A stretch of 64,000 nucleotides of DNA from [Clostridium] asparagiforme DSM 15981 (GTDB lineage Bacteria > Bacillota > Clostridia > Lachnospirales > Lachnospiraceae), in NCBI GenBank assembly GCA_025149125.1, contig CP102272.1, positions 930,001 through 994,000 on the forward strand, given 5' to 3'. The notes below the pieces were generated by a model. It worked only from the letters and a program-made list of their open reading frames with translations. It was not told where the DNA came from and searched no databases. Below, piece after piece: positions 47,386 to 55,393 of the stretch (the first letter of the stretch is position 1; every line of letters starts with the position of its first letter). The position numbers were made by a program, and so were the translations under genes.

Positions 47386-47416
47386 CAATGGGCCGCCGGC
47401 GCAGCCTGCGGCTCCG
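47386..47416. repeat. dispersed palindromic repeat, copy 2
   Basis: CAATGGGCCGC is followed by GGCGCAGCCTGC (47398-47409), the exact reverse complement of the core in copies 1 and 4. The inverted repeat itself is weaker here (GCCGC/GCGGC). It sits between the tuf terminator and the convergent FAD gene. Confidence 0.6.
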
Positions 47417-47434
47417 TATTTTGTCCGGTGATCC

Positions 47435-48667
47435 TTATCCCACGTTCCAGAGGTATTTCCCGCTCTCCTTGTCAAAGCCGTAGAAATCGGCGAAGGTGAG
47501 GCGGAAGATATCCCGGTCGCAGCAGGGAAGGGGAACTTCATTTTTGATCAGGTACTGGAAAATACCGCTGGCGGAGATGTCCCCCAGCATCAGGATCGCC
47601 TTCAGGCGACCGTTCTCCACCAGGGCTTTCCGGTAAACGCGGCTGTCCTCCTCCTTGATCACCTGGGTGTCCGCTCCCACGCGGTTGATGTCGCCCAGGC
47701 ACAGGGCGGGCAGGCCGAAGAAGTTCATGGTGTTCTTCATGGCGTAGGTGTCCTCGTAGCGCTCGGACTGCCCGCACATGTTGCGGGCCGCGGTGATCCC
47801 CTGTTTCATGGCGTTGGGCCAGATGCCGGAGAGTCCGCAGACGTCCCCGGCCGCGTACACGTCGGGAACCGTGGTTCTCAGATATTCGTCCACCTGGATG
47901 GAACGATCCACCTGAACGCCGCAGTTTTGCAGGAAGCGGACCTCGGGCCGCACGCCTGCGGCTACGATCACAAAGTCACACTCCAACTCGGTGCCGTCGT
48001 CCAGCACCACGGCGGTGATCCGCCCCTCGCCGTCCCGGCGGGTGTCCGCAGCTTTGGCGGAGAGGAAGAAGCGGCAGCCGTGGGCTTCAAAGCGCTGCTG
48101 GTACTCAGCGGCGGCGCCACTGTCCAGCTGAAGGGGCAGGATGCGGTCCGCCATCTCCACCACCGCGGGTTTGATTCCCCGCTCCATCAGCGCGTAGGCC
48201 GCGTCCATTCCCACCAGGCCGGAACCGACGATCACAGCGTTTGATCCCTTTTTCGCCGCGCGGTCAATGGCCTGGGCGTCGCAGAGATCGCGGAAGCCGT
48301 AGACATTTTCCGATTCCCTAAAGCCCGGGATGGGCGGCACCAGGTAGTAGGCGCCGGTGGCGATGAGCAGCCGGTCGTATTCCAGATAGCTGTCGCCGTC
48401 GAACAGCGCCCGCTTGCCCGCGCAGTCCAGACCGGTCATGGAGCGGCCAAAGATCCACTGAATACGGTTGTTCTCGAAAAAGTCTTCCGGTACGAAGTTG
48501 ATTCCCTGGGCGGTGCGCTCGCCGCTCAAAAATTTGTGGAGCATACAGCGGGAGTGGACCTGGTCGTCCTTTGACACCACCACGATCTCGTCCTCCGGGC
48601 GCAGGCGGCGGATCTCCCCGGCCGCGCTGATTCCGGCGGCTCCGGCTCCGATTATGATATGTCTCAT
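47435..48667 (-). CDS. FAD/NAD(P)-dependent oxidoreductase of the CO dehydrogenase cluster
   Basis: This 410-residue flavoprotein has two dinucleotide folds: IIIGAGAAGISAAGEI (about 3-18) for FAD and VIVGSGLVGMDAAYA (about 147-161) for NAD(P). A third motif, VYAAGDVCG near 275, also contacts FAD. The C-terminal domain has NTMNFFGLPALCLGDIN. Such proteins pass electrons between an iron-sulfur partner and NAD(P)H. It overlaps the iron-sulfur gene by four bases and is last in the cooS cluster, so it probably reduces NAD(P)+ with electrons from CO. Confidence 0.92.
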   Translation of the reverse strand: MRHIIIGAGAAGISAAGEIRRLRPEDEIVVVSKDDQVHSRCMLHKFLSGERTAQGINFVPEDFFENNRIQWIFGRSMTGLDCAGKRALFDGDSYLEYDRLLIATGAYYLVPPIPGFRESENVYGFRDLCDAQAIDRAAKKGSNAVIVGSGLVGMDAAYALMERGIKPAVVEMADRILPLQLDSGAAAEYQQRFEAHGCRFFLSAKAADTRRDGEGRITAVVLDDGTELECDFVIVAAGVRPEVRFLQNCGVQVDRSIQVDEYLRTTVPDVYAAGDVCGLSGIWPNAMKQGITAARNMCGQSERYEDTYAMKNTMNFFGLPALCLGDINRVGADTQVIKEEDSRVYRKALVENGRLKAILMLGDISASGIFQYLIKNEVPLPCCDRDIFRLTFADFYGFDKESGKYLWNVG

Positions 48668-49116
48668 GCGTCCACCTCCTCGATCCAAATGGCCTTTTTG
48701 GGGCAGGCCTTCACACAGCTGGGTTCGCCTCCGCTCTCCTGGCAGAAGTCGCATTGGAGGATGCGGCTTTTGGTCTGCCCGTCGGGCTTTAGGACTCCGA
48801 AGGGGCAGTTCATCACGCACATAAAGCAGGCGGCGCAGCGTGTTTCGTCGTATTCCACCAGCCCGGTTTCCGGGTTCTTGCGGAGCGCTCCGCTCATACA
48901 GGAGCGCACGCACTCCGGCTCGTCGCAGTGGCGGCAGAAGATGGGGCGGTAGCTTCCGTCTTTTAAGCGGCGGATCACGTTCCGGCTCTCGTTGGCCGGG
49001 TTGGTCAGATCCAGGTCGTAAATGGTTCCCTGGTCCCCGCGGTGGGCGTTCATGCAGGCCAGGGTGCAGTTTAAGCAGCCGTCGCAAAGGCCGGCGTCAA
49101 TCCAGATTCGTTTCAT
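48664..49116 (-). CDS. CooF-like iron-sulfur electron transfer protein
   Basis: This 150-residue protein has four cysteine groups: CDGCLNCTLAC (11-21), CRHCDEPECVRSC (about 61-73), CAACFMCVMNC (about 92-102) and CDFCQESGGEPSCVKAC (about 121-137). It therefore probably binds four [4Fe-4S] clusters, as in CooF and other ferredoxin-like subunits of oxidoreductases. It lies 11 bases after cooS and just before the FAD gene. Electrons would flow from the CO dehydrogenase through this protein to the flavoprotein. Confidence 0.92.
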   Translation of the reverse strand: MKRIWIDAGLCDGCLNCTLACMNAHRGDQGTIYDLDLTNPANESRNVIRRLKDGSYRPIFCRHCDEPECVRSCMSGALRKNPETGLVEYDETRCAACFMCVMNCPFGVLKPDGQTKSRILQCDFCQESGGEPSCVKACPKKAIWIEEVDA

Positions 49117-49127
49117 GGCAGGCCCTC

Positions 49128-51011
49128 CTATATGTTCAGCGTCTTCCGCTTATCCTCGATGATGCGCTCCAGGATGTCGGCGGAAGCTTTGGCATCGCCG
49201 TTCACGATCACCTGTCCGCCGGTCAGTTCCCGCATATCCTCGGTGAGCACCTGGGTCACCAGGGAACTTCCGGTGATGAAGGGCGGGAGGCCCAGATGCA
49301 GGGGCAGTCCCAGGGCCAGGCCGAAGGCGCCGTCCGCCAGGGCCTGCTCCTCCAGCCACTGGGCGGCGGAGAGCACCAGGGGAAGGTCGGGGATATCCAC
49401 CTTCAGGGCTTCGGCCAGCTGGGTGGCCACCATTTCCAGACGTCCGATGGCCAGGCAGGGACCGAAGTTCAGCACCGGCGGGATTCCAAGGGACTCGCAA
49501 ACCGCCCGAAGTTTGGGCCCGGCCAGTTTTGCGGCGTCCGGGGTCATGAGTCCGCAGTTTTCCAAACCGCCGGAGGAACATCCCGCTGTCAGCACGATGA
49601 TATCCCGAGCGATCAGCTCCTTGGTCAGCTCCACGGTCAGCACGTCGTGGCCGCCTGCGGTCAGGTTGGAGCAACCCACCACGCCCGCCACGCCCTTGAT
49701 GTCGCCGGACACGATCAGGTCGATCAGGGGCTGCCAGCTTCCGCCCAGGAATTTCTTTAAGGACACTTCGCTGACGCCGGTGACGGTGTCGCGGTTGCCG
49801 TGGTCTGCGAAGAGGTTTAAGGGCACGCACTGCCGGCGGGCCTTGTAGGCGTTTAATACCTCGGAAATGATTTCCTCGCTGATCTGTTCCCGGTCCTCAA
49901 ACACAAAGGGCTTCAACTCGGCATTTTTCTTTTTGGCTACGTCATCCAGGCAGATCTGCTTGATTTGTAAGGAGTCGCAGATGGGCTCGATGCCGGGCAG
50001 GGTGCAGTTGAATTCGGACAGCACCGCGTCGATGGCTCCGGTGGCCAGAACCGCTTCGCTGGTGTAGTTGTTGCCCGCGTGGCCGCTGAAAATGTCCTCG
50101 TAGTGCACGCCGCGCAGCTGGAGGTCCTGGCCCACGCAGGTGCAGCCCACCAGGCGGATGCCCTTGGCACCGGCCGCTACGGCCCGGTTCTGTACCTCCT
50201 CAGAGCGCAGTTTTTCCTGAAGGTGCACGAAAATCGAGTGCTGGTGGCCGGTGATCATGATATTCACATAGTCCGAATCGATGACGTTTAAGCCCACCGG
50301 GGCCTTGGTGATCTCCGGCTCGCCCAGCATCACGTCGTTTAACAGGTTGGTCAGCATAAGGCCGTAGACGCCGGTGGAGATGCCCAGTTTCAGGCAGTGC
50401 AGCAGCATGTCCACGGGGTCGGAGTTCAAGTTGGTGGAACATTTCACCACGCCGGAACAGACTTCGGATTTTGCGCCGCCGGGCAGGATTCCCAGTTCCT
50501 CCCAGCGCTTCAGGCGGGGGGCGTAGGCCAGCTTTTTCGTCAGCTCCATGGGCTCATAGTCGGGCTTGTACAGGTCGTCCAGCACGGCCTGAGCCACGGC
50601 GGCCGCCTGTTCGTGGGGATCGCCTTCCGGGATTCCAAACAGCTCGCATAAATGCTTCAGGGCATTTGGGCCTTTGATCTCGCCGCCGCATTGGGCGGTG
50701 TTTTTTAAATTCAGGGCCGTTGTCTCGATCACATGAATGTAGCAGCCGGAGCCGGAAGCCACTGCGCGCAGAAAGTTGCGGGCCACGATCACGTCGGCGG
50801 AAGCGCCGCAGATCCCGTGGGGGGCCTCGGGGGTGATGCGGCAGGGGCCGTTGGAGCACAGGCGGCAGCAGACACCCTGGAGTCCGAAGCCGCATTTCAC
50901 GGACTGTCCCTCCACCCGGTGGTGGGACGTCTCCATGGGTAGCTCGGCTATGTAGCCTTCCAGCGGTTTATCCGCACTTTTGCAGGTGGTGCAGCTGTAA
51001 CAGTTGTTCAT
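49128..51011 (-). CDS. cooS: anaerobic nickel carbon-monoxide dehydrogenase, catalytic subunit
   Basis: This 627-residue enzyme oxidises CO with water to CO2. The N-terminal cysteines CYSCTTC and CGFGLQGVCCRLCSNGPC hold the bridging and B clusters. Likely ligands of the Ni-Fe-S C cluster are the His in GHQHSI and the Cys in GCTCVG, EFNCTLPG, VVGCSNL, TAGCSS and NFGPCLAIGR. These match the order known for CooS enzymes. No acetyl-CoA synthase genes are nearby, so it looks monofunctional. I chose the start at 51011 (MNNCYSCTTC) for its AGGAGGT site; a longer frame lacks one. No CooC nickel-insertion ATPase is seen in the window. Confidence 0.95.
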   Translation of the reverse strand: MNNCYSCTTCKSADKPLEGYIAELPMETSHHRVEGQSVKCGFGLQGVCCRLCSNGPCRITPEAPHGICGASADVIVARNFLRAVASGSGCYIHVIETTALNLKNTAQCGGEIKGPNALKHLCELFGIPEGDPHEQAAAVAQAVLDDLYKPDYEPMELTKKLAYAPRLKRWEELGILPGGAKSEVCSGVVKCSTNLNSDPVDMLLHCLKLGISTGVYGLMLTNLLNDVMLGEPEITKAPVGLNVIDSDYVNIMITGHQHSIFVHLQEKLRSEEVQNRAVAAGAKGIRLVGCTCVGQDLQLRGVHYEDIFSGHAGNNYTSEAVLATGAIDAVLSEFNCTLPGIEPICDSLQIKQICLDDVAKKKNAELKPFVFEDREQISEEIISEVLNAYKARRQCVPLNLFADHGNRDTVTGVSEVSLKKFLGGSWQPLIDLIVSGDIKGVAGVVGCSNLTAGGHDVLTVELTKELIARDIIVLTAGCSSGGLENCGLMTPDAAKLAGPKLRAVCESLGIPPVLNFGPCLAIGRLEMVATQLAEALKVDIPDLPLVLSAAQWLEEQALADGAFGLALGLPLHLGLPPFITGSSLVTQVLTEDMRELTGGQVIVNGDAKASADILERIIEDKRKTLNI

Positions 51012-51088
51012 AAAAAGATACCTCCTATTTGATGGAATTTTGGTAGCTGCGCGTCGCGGATTCGAAGCGCAGGGGTTTTTATTGTATG

Positions 51089-51122
51089 CAATGGACCGCT
51101 GGCGCTGCATGCGGGCGATTGC
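51089..51122. repeat. dispersed palindromic repeat, copy 3
   Basis: CAATGGACCGC (51089-51099) pairs loosely with GCGGGCGATTGC (51111-51122). The centre matches 10 of 12 bases of the core. It lies in the spacer between cooS and the upstream Rrf2 gene. Confidence 0.55.
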
Positions 51123-51171
51123 TTTAAAGTAGACAAAAAACATCCACTTTAAGGGCAAAAATAAAGGCCTG

Positions 51172-51217
51172 GGAGCCGGGAGCGCCGGGTTCAGGTGAAC
51201 CGAAGCCGCTCCCGGTT
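51172..51217 (-). terminator. nested hairpin ending the Rrf2 transcript
   Basis: CCGGGAGCG pairs with CGCTCCCGG and encloses a second stem, GGTTCA/TGAACC. Read on the minus strand it is followed by a T-rich stretch (TTTATTTTTG). It overlaps the last codons of the Rrf2 gene region and would partly separate it from cooS. Confidence 0.65.
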
Positions 51218-51616
51218 CTACGCGCCCAACAGCTCCGCCATGGAGCGGGCACGCAGCTCCTGTTCCAGAATTCCCTGCACGCGGGCCAGCTCCCGGTGGA
51301 TGGTGCAGGGAGATTTGGCCAGGTATTCGCAGTCGAAATCTGCCTGGAGACAGTGGGTGAGAAAGAATTCCTCATCCGTGGCCCGGATTACGTCGTAGAG
51401 CGTCATGTCCGCTAAGTCCCGGGCCAGCGCGCAGCCGCCTCCAAAGCCGCGCTTGATCTGCACCAGGCCGGCCAATTCCAGTTTTTTCAGGATTTTGTAG
51501 GCAAACTGCTTGGGGATACATTCCCGCTCGCAGATTTGCCCGATGGTCATCAGGCCGCCGTCCTTCAGCGCCCGGATGATGCGGACTCCATAGTCCGATT
51601 CCCTTGTGATCATCAT
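51218..51616 (-). CDS. Rrf2 family regulator with likely Fe-S cysteines
   Basis: This 132-residue regulator has an N-terminal winged helix with SDYGVRIIRALKDGG and ICERECIPKQFAYKILKKLE, the family recognition region. LKRGFGGG-type text (here IKRGFGGGCALA) follows. Three cysteines in HCLQADFDCEYLAKSPC, spaced C-x6-C-x7-C, lie where IscR and NsrR carry their cluster ligands. It may therefore sense redox state, NO, or iron-sulfur supply, a sensible input for the CO dehydrogenase cluster directly downstream. The start at 51616 has GGCGGTG upstream; 51613 is an adjacent alternative. Confidence 0.9.
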   Translation of the reverse strand: MMITRESDYGVRIIRALKDGGLMTIGQICERECIPKQFAYKILKKLELAGLVQIKRGFGGGCALARDLADMTLYDVIRATDEEFFLTHCLQADFDCEYLAKSPCTIHRELARVQGILEQELRARSMAELLGA

Positions 51617-51656
51617 AATGCGCACCGCCTGTTTGTTAATCTTGTAACATGTTTGT

Positions 51657-51685
51657 ATTATAACAAAGTTGACAAAAATTATCAA
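51657..51685 (-). promoter_or_regulatory. sigma-A promoter of the Rrf2 gene
   Basis: On the minus strand, TTGATA (51680-51685), a 17-base spacer and TATAAT (51657-51662). It lies about 40 bases upstream of the start codon. Confidence 0.8.
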
Positions 51686-51711
51686 GTATATTTCAAAAAA
51701 TAAACAGAGTA

Positions 51712-51751
51712 TACAAAAGGAGGCGCGGTTCAGCGAGGGCCTCCTTTTGTA
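51712..51751. terminator. terminator of the LysR gene, bidirectional
   Basis: A perfect 13-bp stem, TACAAAAGGAGGC (51712-51724) and GCCTCCTTTTGTA (51739-51751), with a 14-base loop. It follows the LysR stop on the minus strand. Confidence 0.85.
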
Positions 51752-51763
51752 CCGTCCGGTTTC

Positions 51764-52669
51764 TCAACTGCACTCGTTGCAGTCCTCAGCCTGCTGATCC
51801 GCGTAATACTCATGCAAAAATTCCAGAAACGCCCGGGCCGCCTTTGTCATGTAGCGGGCCTTTTTGTAGCTGACCAGCATGGGGCGGATGACCGGCGGCC
51901 CGGCCAGGGGCAGCACCTTCACCGTGTGGTTGTAGAGGCATTTTTTGCGGAAGGACTCGGGAACCAGAGCCACGCCCAGGCCCGCTGAGATCAGGTCCAG
52001 CATCTGGCAGTGGAAACATTCCATGGCCACGCCCGGCGTGAATCCGGCGGAAAGGCAGATCTGGTCCGTGAAATCCCGGAACGCATACCCTTTGGGAAGG
52101 CTGATAAAGCTTTCGTCCTTCAAGTCGGCCAGGCGGACTTCCGTTTGCTCCGCCAGCGGGTGGGAGGTGTTTAGGGCCAGGGCGAAGCGGTCCTCATAGA
52201 GAACCTCCTGGATGAAGTCCGGCCGTTCCAGATATTTGGGGATCAGCAGGAAGTCAAAGTCGTTCTGGTTCAGCTCCCGGTCCGCGTTTTCCGGTTCGAT
52301 GGTGAACTGGCTGATGCGGATGTCCGGGTGCAGCCGCTTGAAGGCCATGATGGCGTCCTGGAGATAGGTCTGGCTCACGGAGCCGAGAACCAGGTTGTCC
52401 AGACGCTGCTGCTTGAAATCGTCCACGGAGCGGGCTGCGTTTTCCAGGAGGGCCAGGGCGGGGGAAACGAAGGCGTAGAAGGACTGTCCGCACTCGTTCA
52501 GGCAGATATTGCGCCCAACGCGGTCGAAGAGGGAGACGCCCAGCTCCTTCTCCAGGCGGCCCAGGCTGGCGCTTAAGGCGGGCTGGGCGATGGAAAGGCG
52601 GGCGGCGGCCCTGGTCATGTGGCCTTCCTCCACGATCGCACAGAAATATTTCAGTTGCAGCAGGTCCAT
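51764..52669 (-). CDS. LysR family transcriptional regulator
   Basis: This 301-residue regulator has the LysR helix-turn-helix at residues 1-60 (LQLKYFCAIVEEGHMTRAA, SIAQPALSASLGRLEKELG) and a periplasmic-binding-like effector domain from about 90. It is divergent from the C-S lyase gene with a 152-base shared region that has a perfect palindrome. By the usual LysR pattern it should activate the divergent operon in response to a metabolite of that pathway. AGAGGAGGTTCCC precedes the ATG. Confidence 0.93.
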   Translation of the reverse strand: MDLLQLKYFCAIVEEGHMTRAAARLSIAQPALSASLGRLEKELGVSLFDRVGRNICLNECGQSFYAFVSPALALLENAARSVDDFKQQRLDNLVLGSVSQTYLQDAIMAFKRLHPDIRISQFTIEPENADRELNQNDFDFLLIPKYLERPDFIQEVLYEDRFALALNTSHPLAEQTEVRLADLKDESFISLPKGYAFRDFTDQICLSAGFTPGVAMECFHCQMLDLISAGLGVALVPESFRKKCLYNHTVKVLPLAGPPVIRPMLVSYKKARYMTKAARAFLEFLHEYYADQQAEDCNECS

Positions 52670-52695
52670 ATGGGAACCTCCTCTCAGATGGGATC

Positions 52696-52719
52696 ATTGA
52701 TAACGCGGGAGTTATCAAT
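52696..52719. promoter_or_regulatory. palindromic LysR operator candidate
   Basis: ATTGATAAC and GTTATCAAT form a perfect 9-bp inverted repeat with a six-base centre. A further half-site, ATGATAAC, occurs at 52756-52763. It lies between the divergent LysR and C-S lyase genes, as expected for a LysR recognition and activation site pair. Confidence 0.7.
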
Positions 52720-52821
52720 CGCCGGAAAATTGGTATTATACTTATTTTCTCTCTAATGATAACATAAAGGAAGAAACGAGACAAGAAAACTGTAAAAAAG
52801 TACAAATTGGAGGCGGGGAAA

Positions 52822-54003
52822 ATGGAGAAGTTTGATATTCCTGTGGACCGGAGGGGAACGGGGAGTATAAAATGGGACCGGGCCAAGGGAAAGTTTTCGA
52901 CGGATCAGGATTTGATTCCGTTATGGATCGCGGATACGGATTTCAAGGCGCCCCCGGAGGCAATGGAGGCGGTGGCCGCCAGAGCGGAACACGGGGTTTA
53001 CGGCTACAGCTTTGCCGGACGGGATTACATTTCCAGCGTGGCGGGCTGGTTCAACCGGGAGTATGGCCTGGGAGTTGAAGAATCCTGGGTATGTCCCACC
53101 TACGGGGTGGTGACCGCGCTGTATTTTACCATTCTGGCGCTGACGGAGCCGGGGGACCGGGTGATGATCCACACCCCCATTTACGATCCCTTCTACGCCA
53201 TTATCCGGAACACAGGGCGGGAGATCGTGGACTGCGGGCTGGTTCATGAGGACGGAACCTACCGGATCGACTACGAGCGCATGGAGGAGCAGATGAAAGC
53301 CGGAGTCCGGATGCTAATTTTCTGCAATCCCCACAATCCCACCGGCCGTGTGTGGCGGCGGGAGGAGCTTCGGCGGGTGGCTAAGCTGTGCGGCCGCTAC
53401 GACGTGTACCTGGCGTCCGACGAGATCCACTGCGACCTGGCGTTGTTCGGAAACCCCTTCACATCCATGTTGGCTTTTGATGAAATCCACAGCCGCCTGG
53501 CGGTGTACACCTCCCCGGGCAAGACATTTTCCATGACCGGCTTAATCGTGTCCAATCTGCTGATCCCGGATGCGCAGCTGCGGGAGCGGATCATGGGAAA
53601 ACTGCGGGGAGCCTGGATCATGAGCCCCAATCTGTTCGGCATGGCGGCGGCTAAGGCGGCCTACGACAAGGGACGGGGCTGGCTGGAAGAGGAGAAACAT
53701 TACCTGGAAGAAAATTCCCGGTTCGTTTCCGATTATATTGGGGAACACATGCCGGAAATCGGCGTCACCGCCCACGAGGGCACCTATCTGATGTGGCTGG
53801 ACTTAAACTGTCTGGGCCTGGACGGGCAGCTGTGCGGCGCGCTGGTGGAGGAATGCGGAATCGGAGTGGGAGACGGCCTTCACTACGGGAAAGCGGGAAG
53901 CGGATTTATCAGATTAAATATCGGCTGCGCCAGAAGCCTTCTGGCGAAAGCGCTGGGCGCGCTGGAACAGCTGTATATAAAACGGACGTCGGGCAAACGC
54001 TGA
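52822..54003 (+). CDS. PatB/MalY-like PLP-dependent C-S lyase or aminotransferase
   Basis: This 393-residue fold-type I PLP enzyme resembles the PatB/MalY cystathionine beta-lyase group. It opens with the group's SIKWD and LIPLWIADTDF segments. FCNPHNPTGRVW (around 168) and ASDEIHCDL (around 195) are cofactor-contact motifs, and the PLP lysine is in SPGKTFSMTGL (around 233). Members cleave cysteine S-conjugates to thiol, pyruvate and ammonia. GGAGGCGGGG precedes the ATG; a TTG at 52807 is less likely. It is first in an operon with an amino-acid permease, flavoprotein and molybdoenzyme. Confidence 0.87.
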   Translation: MEKFDIPVDRRGTGSIKWDRAKGKFSTDQDLIPLWIADTDFKAPPEAMEAVAARAEHGVYGYSFAGRDYISSVAGWFNREYGLGVEESWVCPTYGVVTALYFTILALTEPGDRVMIHTPIYDPFYAIIRNTGREIVDCGLVHEDGTYRIDYERMEEQMKAGVRMLIFCNPHNPTGRVWRREELRRVAKLCGRYDVYLASDEIHCDLALFGNPFTSMLAFDEIHSRLAVYTSPGKTFSMTGLIVSNLLIPDAQLRERIMGKLRGAWIMSPNLFGMAAAKAAYDKGRGWLEEEKHYLEENSRFVSDYIGEHMPEIGVTAHEGTYLMWLDLNCLGLDGQLCGALVEECGIGVGDGLHYGKAGSGFIRLNIGCARSLLAKALGALEQLYIKRTSGKR

Positions 54004-54053
54004 GGCACGGTCCGTGGGGATAAGGAATCAAAATAGTAGGAGGATGAAACGGT

Positions 54054-55382
54054 ATGAGTAATCAACAAAACAACGGGGAGGCCCAGGTGCTGGGGTTCCG
54101 GGACTGCATGAGCTTTTGTATCGGACAGATTATCGGGTCCGGCATCATGGTGCTGACGGGCATCGCGCTGGCTAAGACGGGGCGGGGAGTCCCCTTTGGG
54201 TTTCTGGTGGCCGCGGCCATCATCATGATCACCATGGTGCCCCTGGCGGTTCTGGGCTCCGCAATGCCGGGGACCGGCGGCAACTATACATATGTCCGGG
54301 AAATGATCGGGCGCAAGTCGGGATTTGTGTATGTGATCATGTTCGCGGTATCCCAATGCCTGATATCCACCTTCGCACTGGGATTTGCCAATTATTTACA
54401 GGCAATCGTACCCTGGATCAATGTGAAGGTAGTGGCGCTGGGGCTGCTGGTTCTCTGCGTATTGTTTAATATGGTGGGCCTGAAAACGGCAGCCAAGCTG
54501 CAGACCATTATGGTGGCGGTGTTGATGGCGGCGCTGTGTGTTTACATTATCTTTGGACTTCCCCGGGTGAATTTCTCCGTGTTTACGGAGCCGGGCGCGA
54601 TTATGCCCAACGGCGCGATCAGCTTTTTCACGGCCTCGGCCCTTCTCTATTTCCCCATGGGCGGCGCTAAGTTCGTGGCGGAGCTGGGCGGCGAGATCAA
54701 GGATCCGGGCAAGACCATTCCCCGCTCCATGTTCCTTTCCACCGGGATTGTGGCCGTGTTCTACGCGCTGATGGGCGTGGTGGCTGCGGGCGTGCTTCCG
54801 GTTGAGGAGGTTGCGGGCAAAACGCTGGTGGTTTCCGCAAAGGAGATTTTCCCCACATCGGTTTACCTGTTTTTCGTAATCGGCGGAGCGCTGTTCGCCC
54901 TGGCGACTACCCTGAACGGCACGCTGTCCTGGATCACCAAGGGGCTGTTTGTGGCTTCCAAGGAGGGCTGGTTCCCGGAGAGTCTGGCGGACACCAACAA
55001 GCACGGGGTTCCCTACAAGCTGCTGCTGATCTTCTTTGTCATCGGCGCGGTGCCCATTGTCACCGGAATGGACGTGTCCTTTATCTCCTCCCTGGGCGTT
55101 GGACTGACCGTGATCTGCAACGTGCTGCCGGTCAGCGCCGCCTACCGGCTGAAGGAGAAGAAGTCGGAGGCTTACGAGAACGCCACCTTCAAGATCGGCA
55201 ACACGGCGCTGCGGGTGATCACAGTCATTTCCGTGATCCTGCTGCTGGTCACCGGATGGCTGAACTTAAAAGATCTGAACCTGGTTACCTGGATCAGCCT
55301 GGCGGTGTTCGCAGTTCTCTGTGTGGTCTACGCAAACCTGCGGGAGAAGGTTGTGATTGAAAAGGCGGCCGGGAAGAAATAG
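54054..55382 (+). CDS. APC family amino acid permease
   Basis: This 442-residue membrane protein has about 12 hydrophobic helices. The first-helix signature CIGQIIGSGIMVLTGIAL, with the unwound GSGI segment that binds the amino group, is clear. ELGGEIKDPGKTIPRSMF in the middle is typical of APC carriers. It begins 50 bases after the lyase stop, behind TAGGAGGATGAAACGG. It probably imports the amino acid or S-conjugate used by the lyase. Confidence 0.9.
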   Translation: MSNQQNNGEAQVLGFRDCMSFCIGQIIGSGIMVLTGIALAKTGRGVPFGFLVAAAIIMITMVPLAVLGSAMPGTGGNYTYVREMIGRKSGFVYVIMFAVSQCLISTFALGFANYLQAIVPWINVKVVALGLLVLCVLFNMVGLKTAAKLQTIMVAVLMAALCVYIIFGLPRVNFSVFTEPGAIMPNGAISFFTASALLYFPMGGAKFVAELGGEIKDPGKTIPRSMFLSTGIVAVFYALMGVVAAGVLPVEEVAGKTLVVSAKEIFPTSVYLFFVIGGALFALATTLNGTLSWITKGLFVASKEGWFPESLADTNKHGVPYKLLLIFFVIGAVPIVTGMDVSFISSLGVGLTVICNVLPVSAAYRLKEKKSEAYENATFKIGNTALRVITVISVILLLVTGWLNLKDLNLVTWISLAVFAVLCVVYANLREKVVIEKAAGKK

Positions 55383-55393
55383 AGGAGACAATT

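Noticed and set aside
51012..51158. Upstream extension of cooS by 49 residues
   Set aside because: The extra residues have no CooS similarity, no ribosome site and cross a dispersed repeat. The ATG at 51011 has AGGAGGT.
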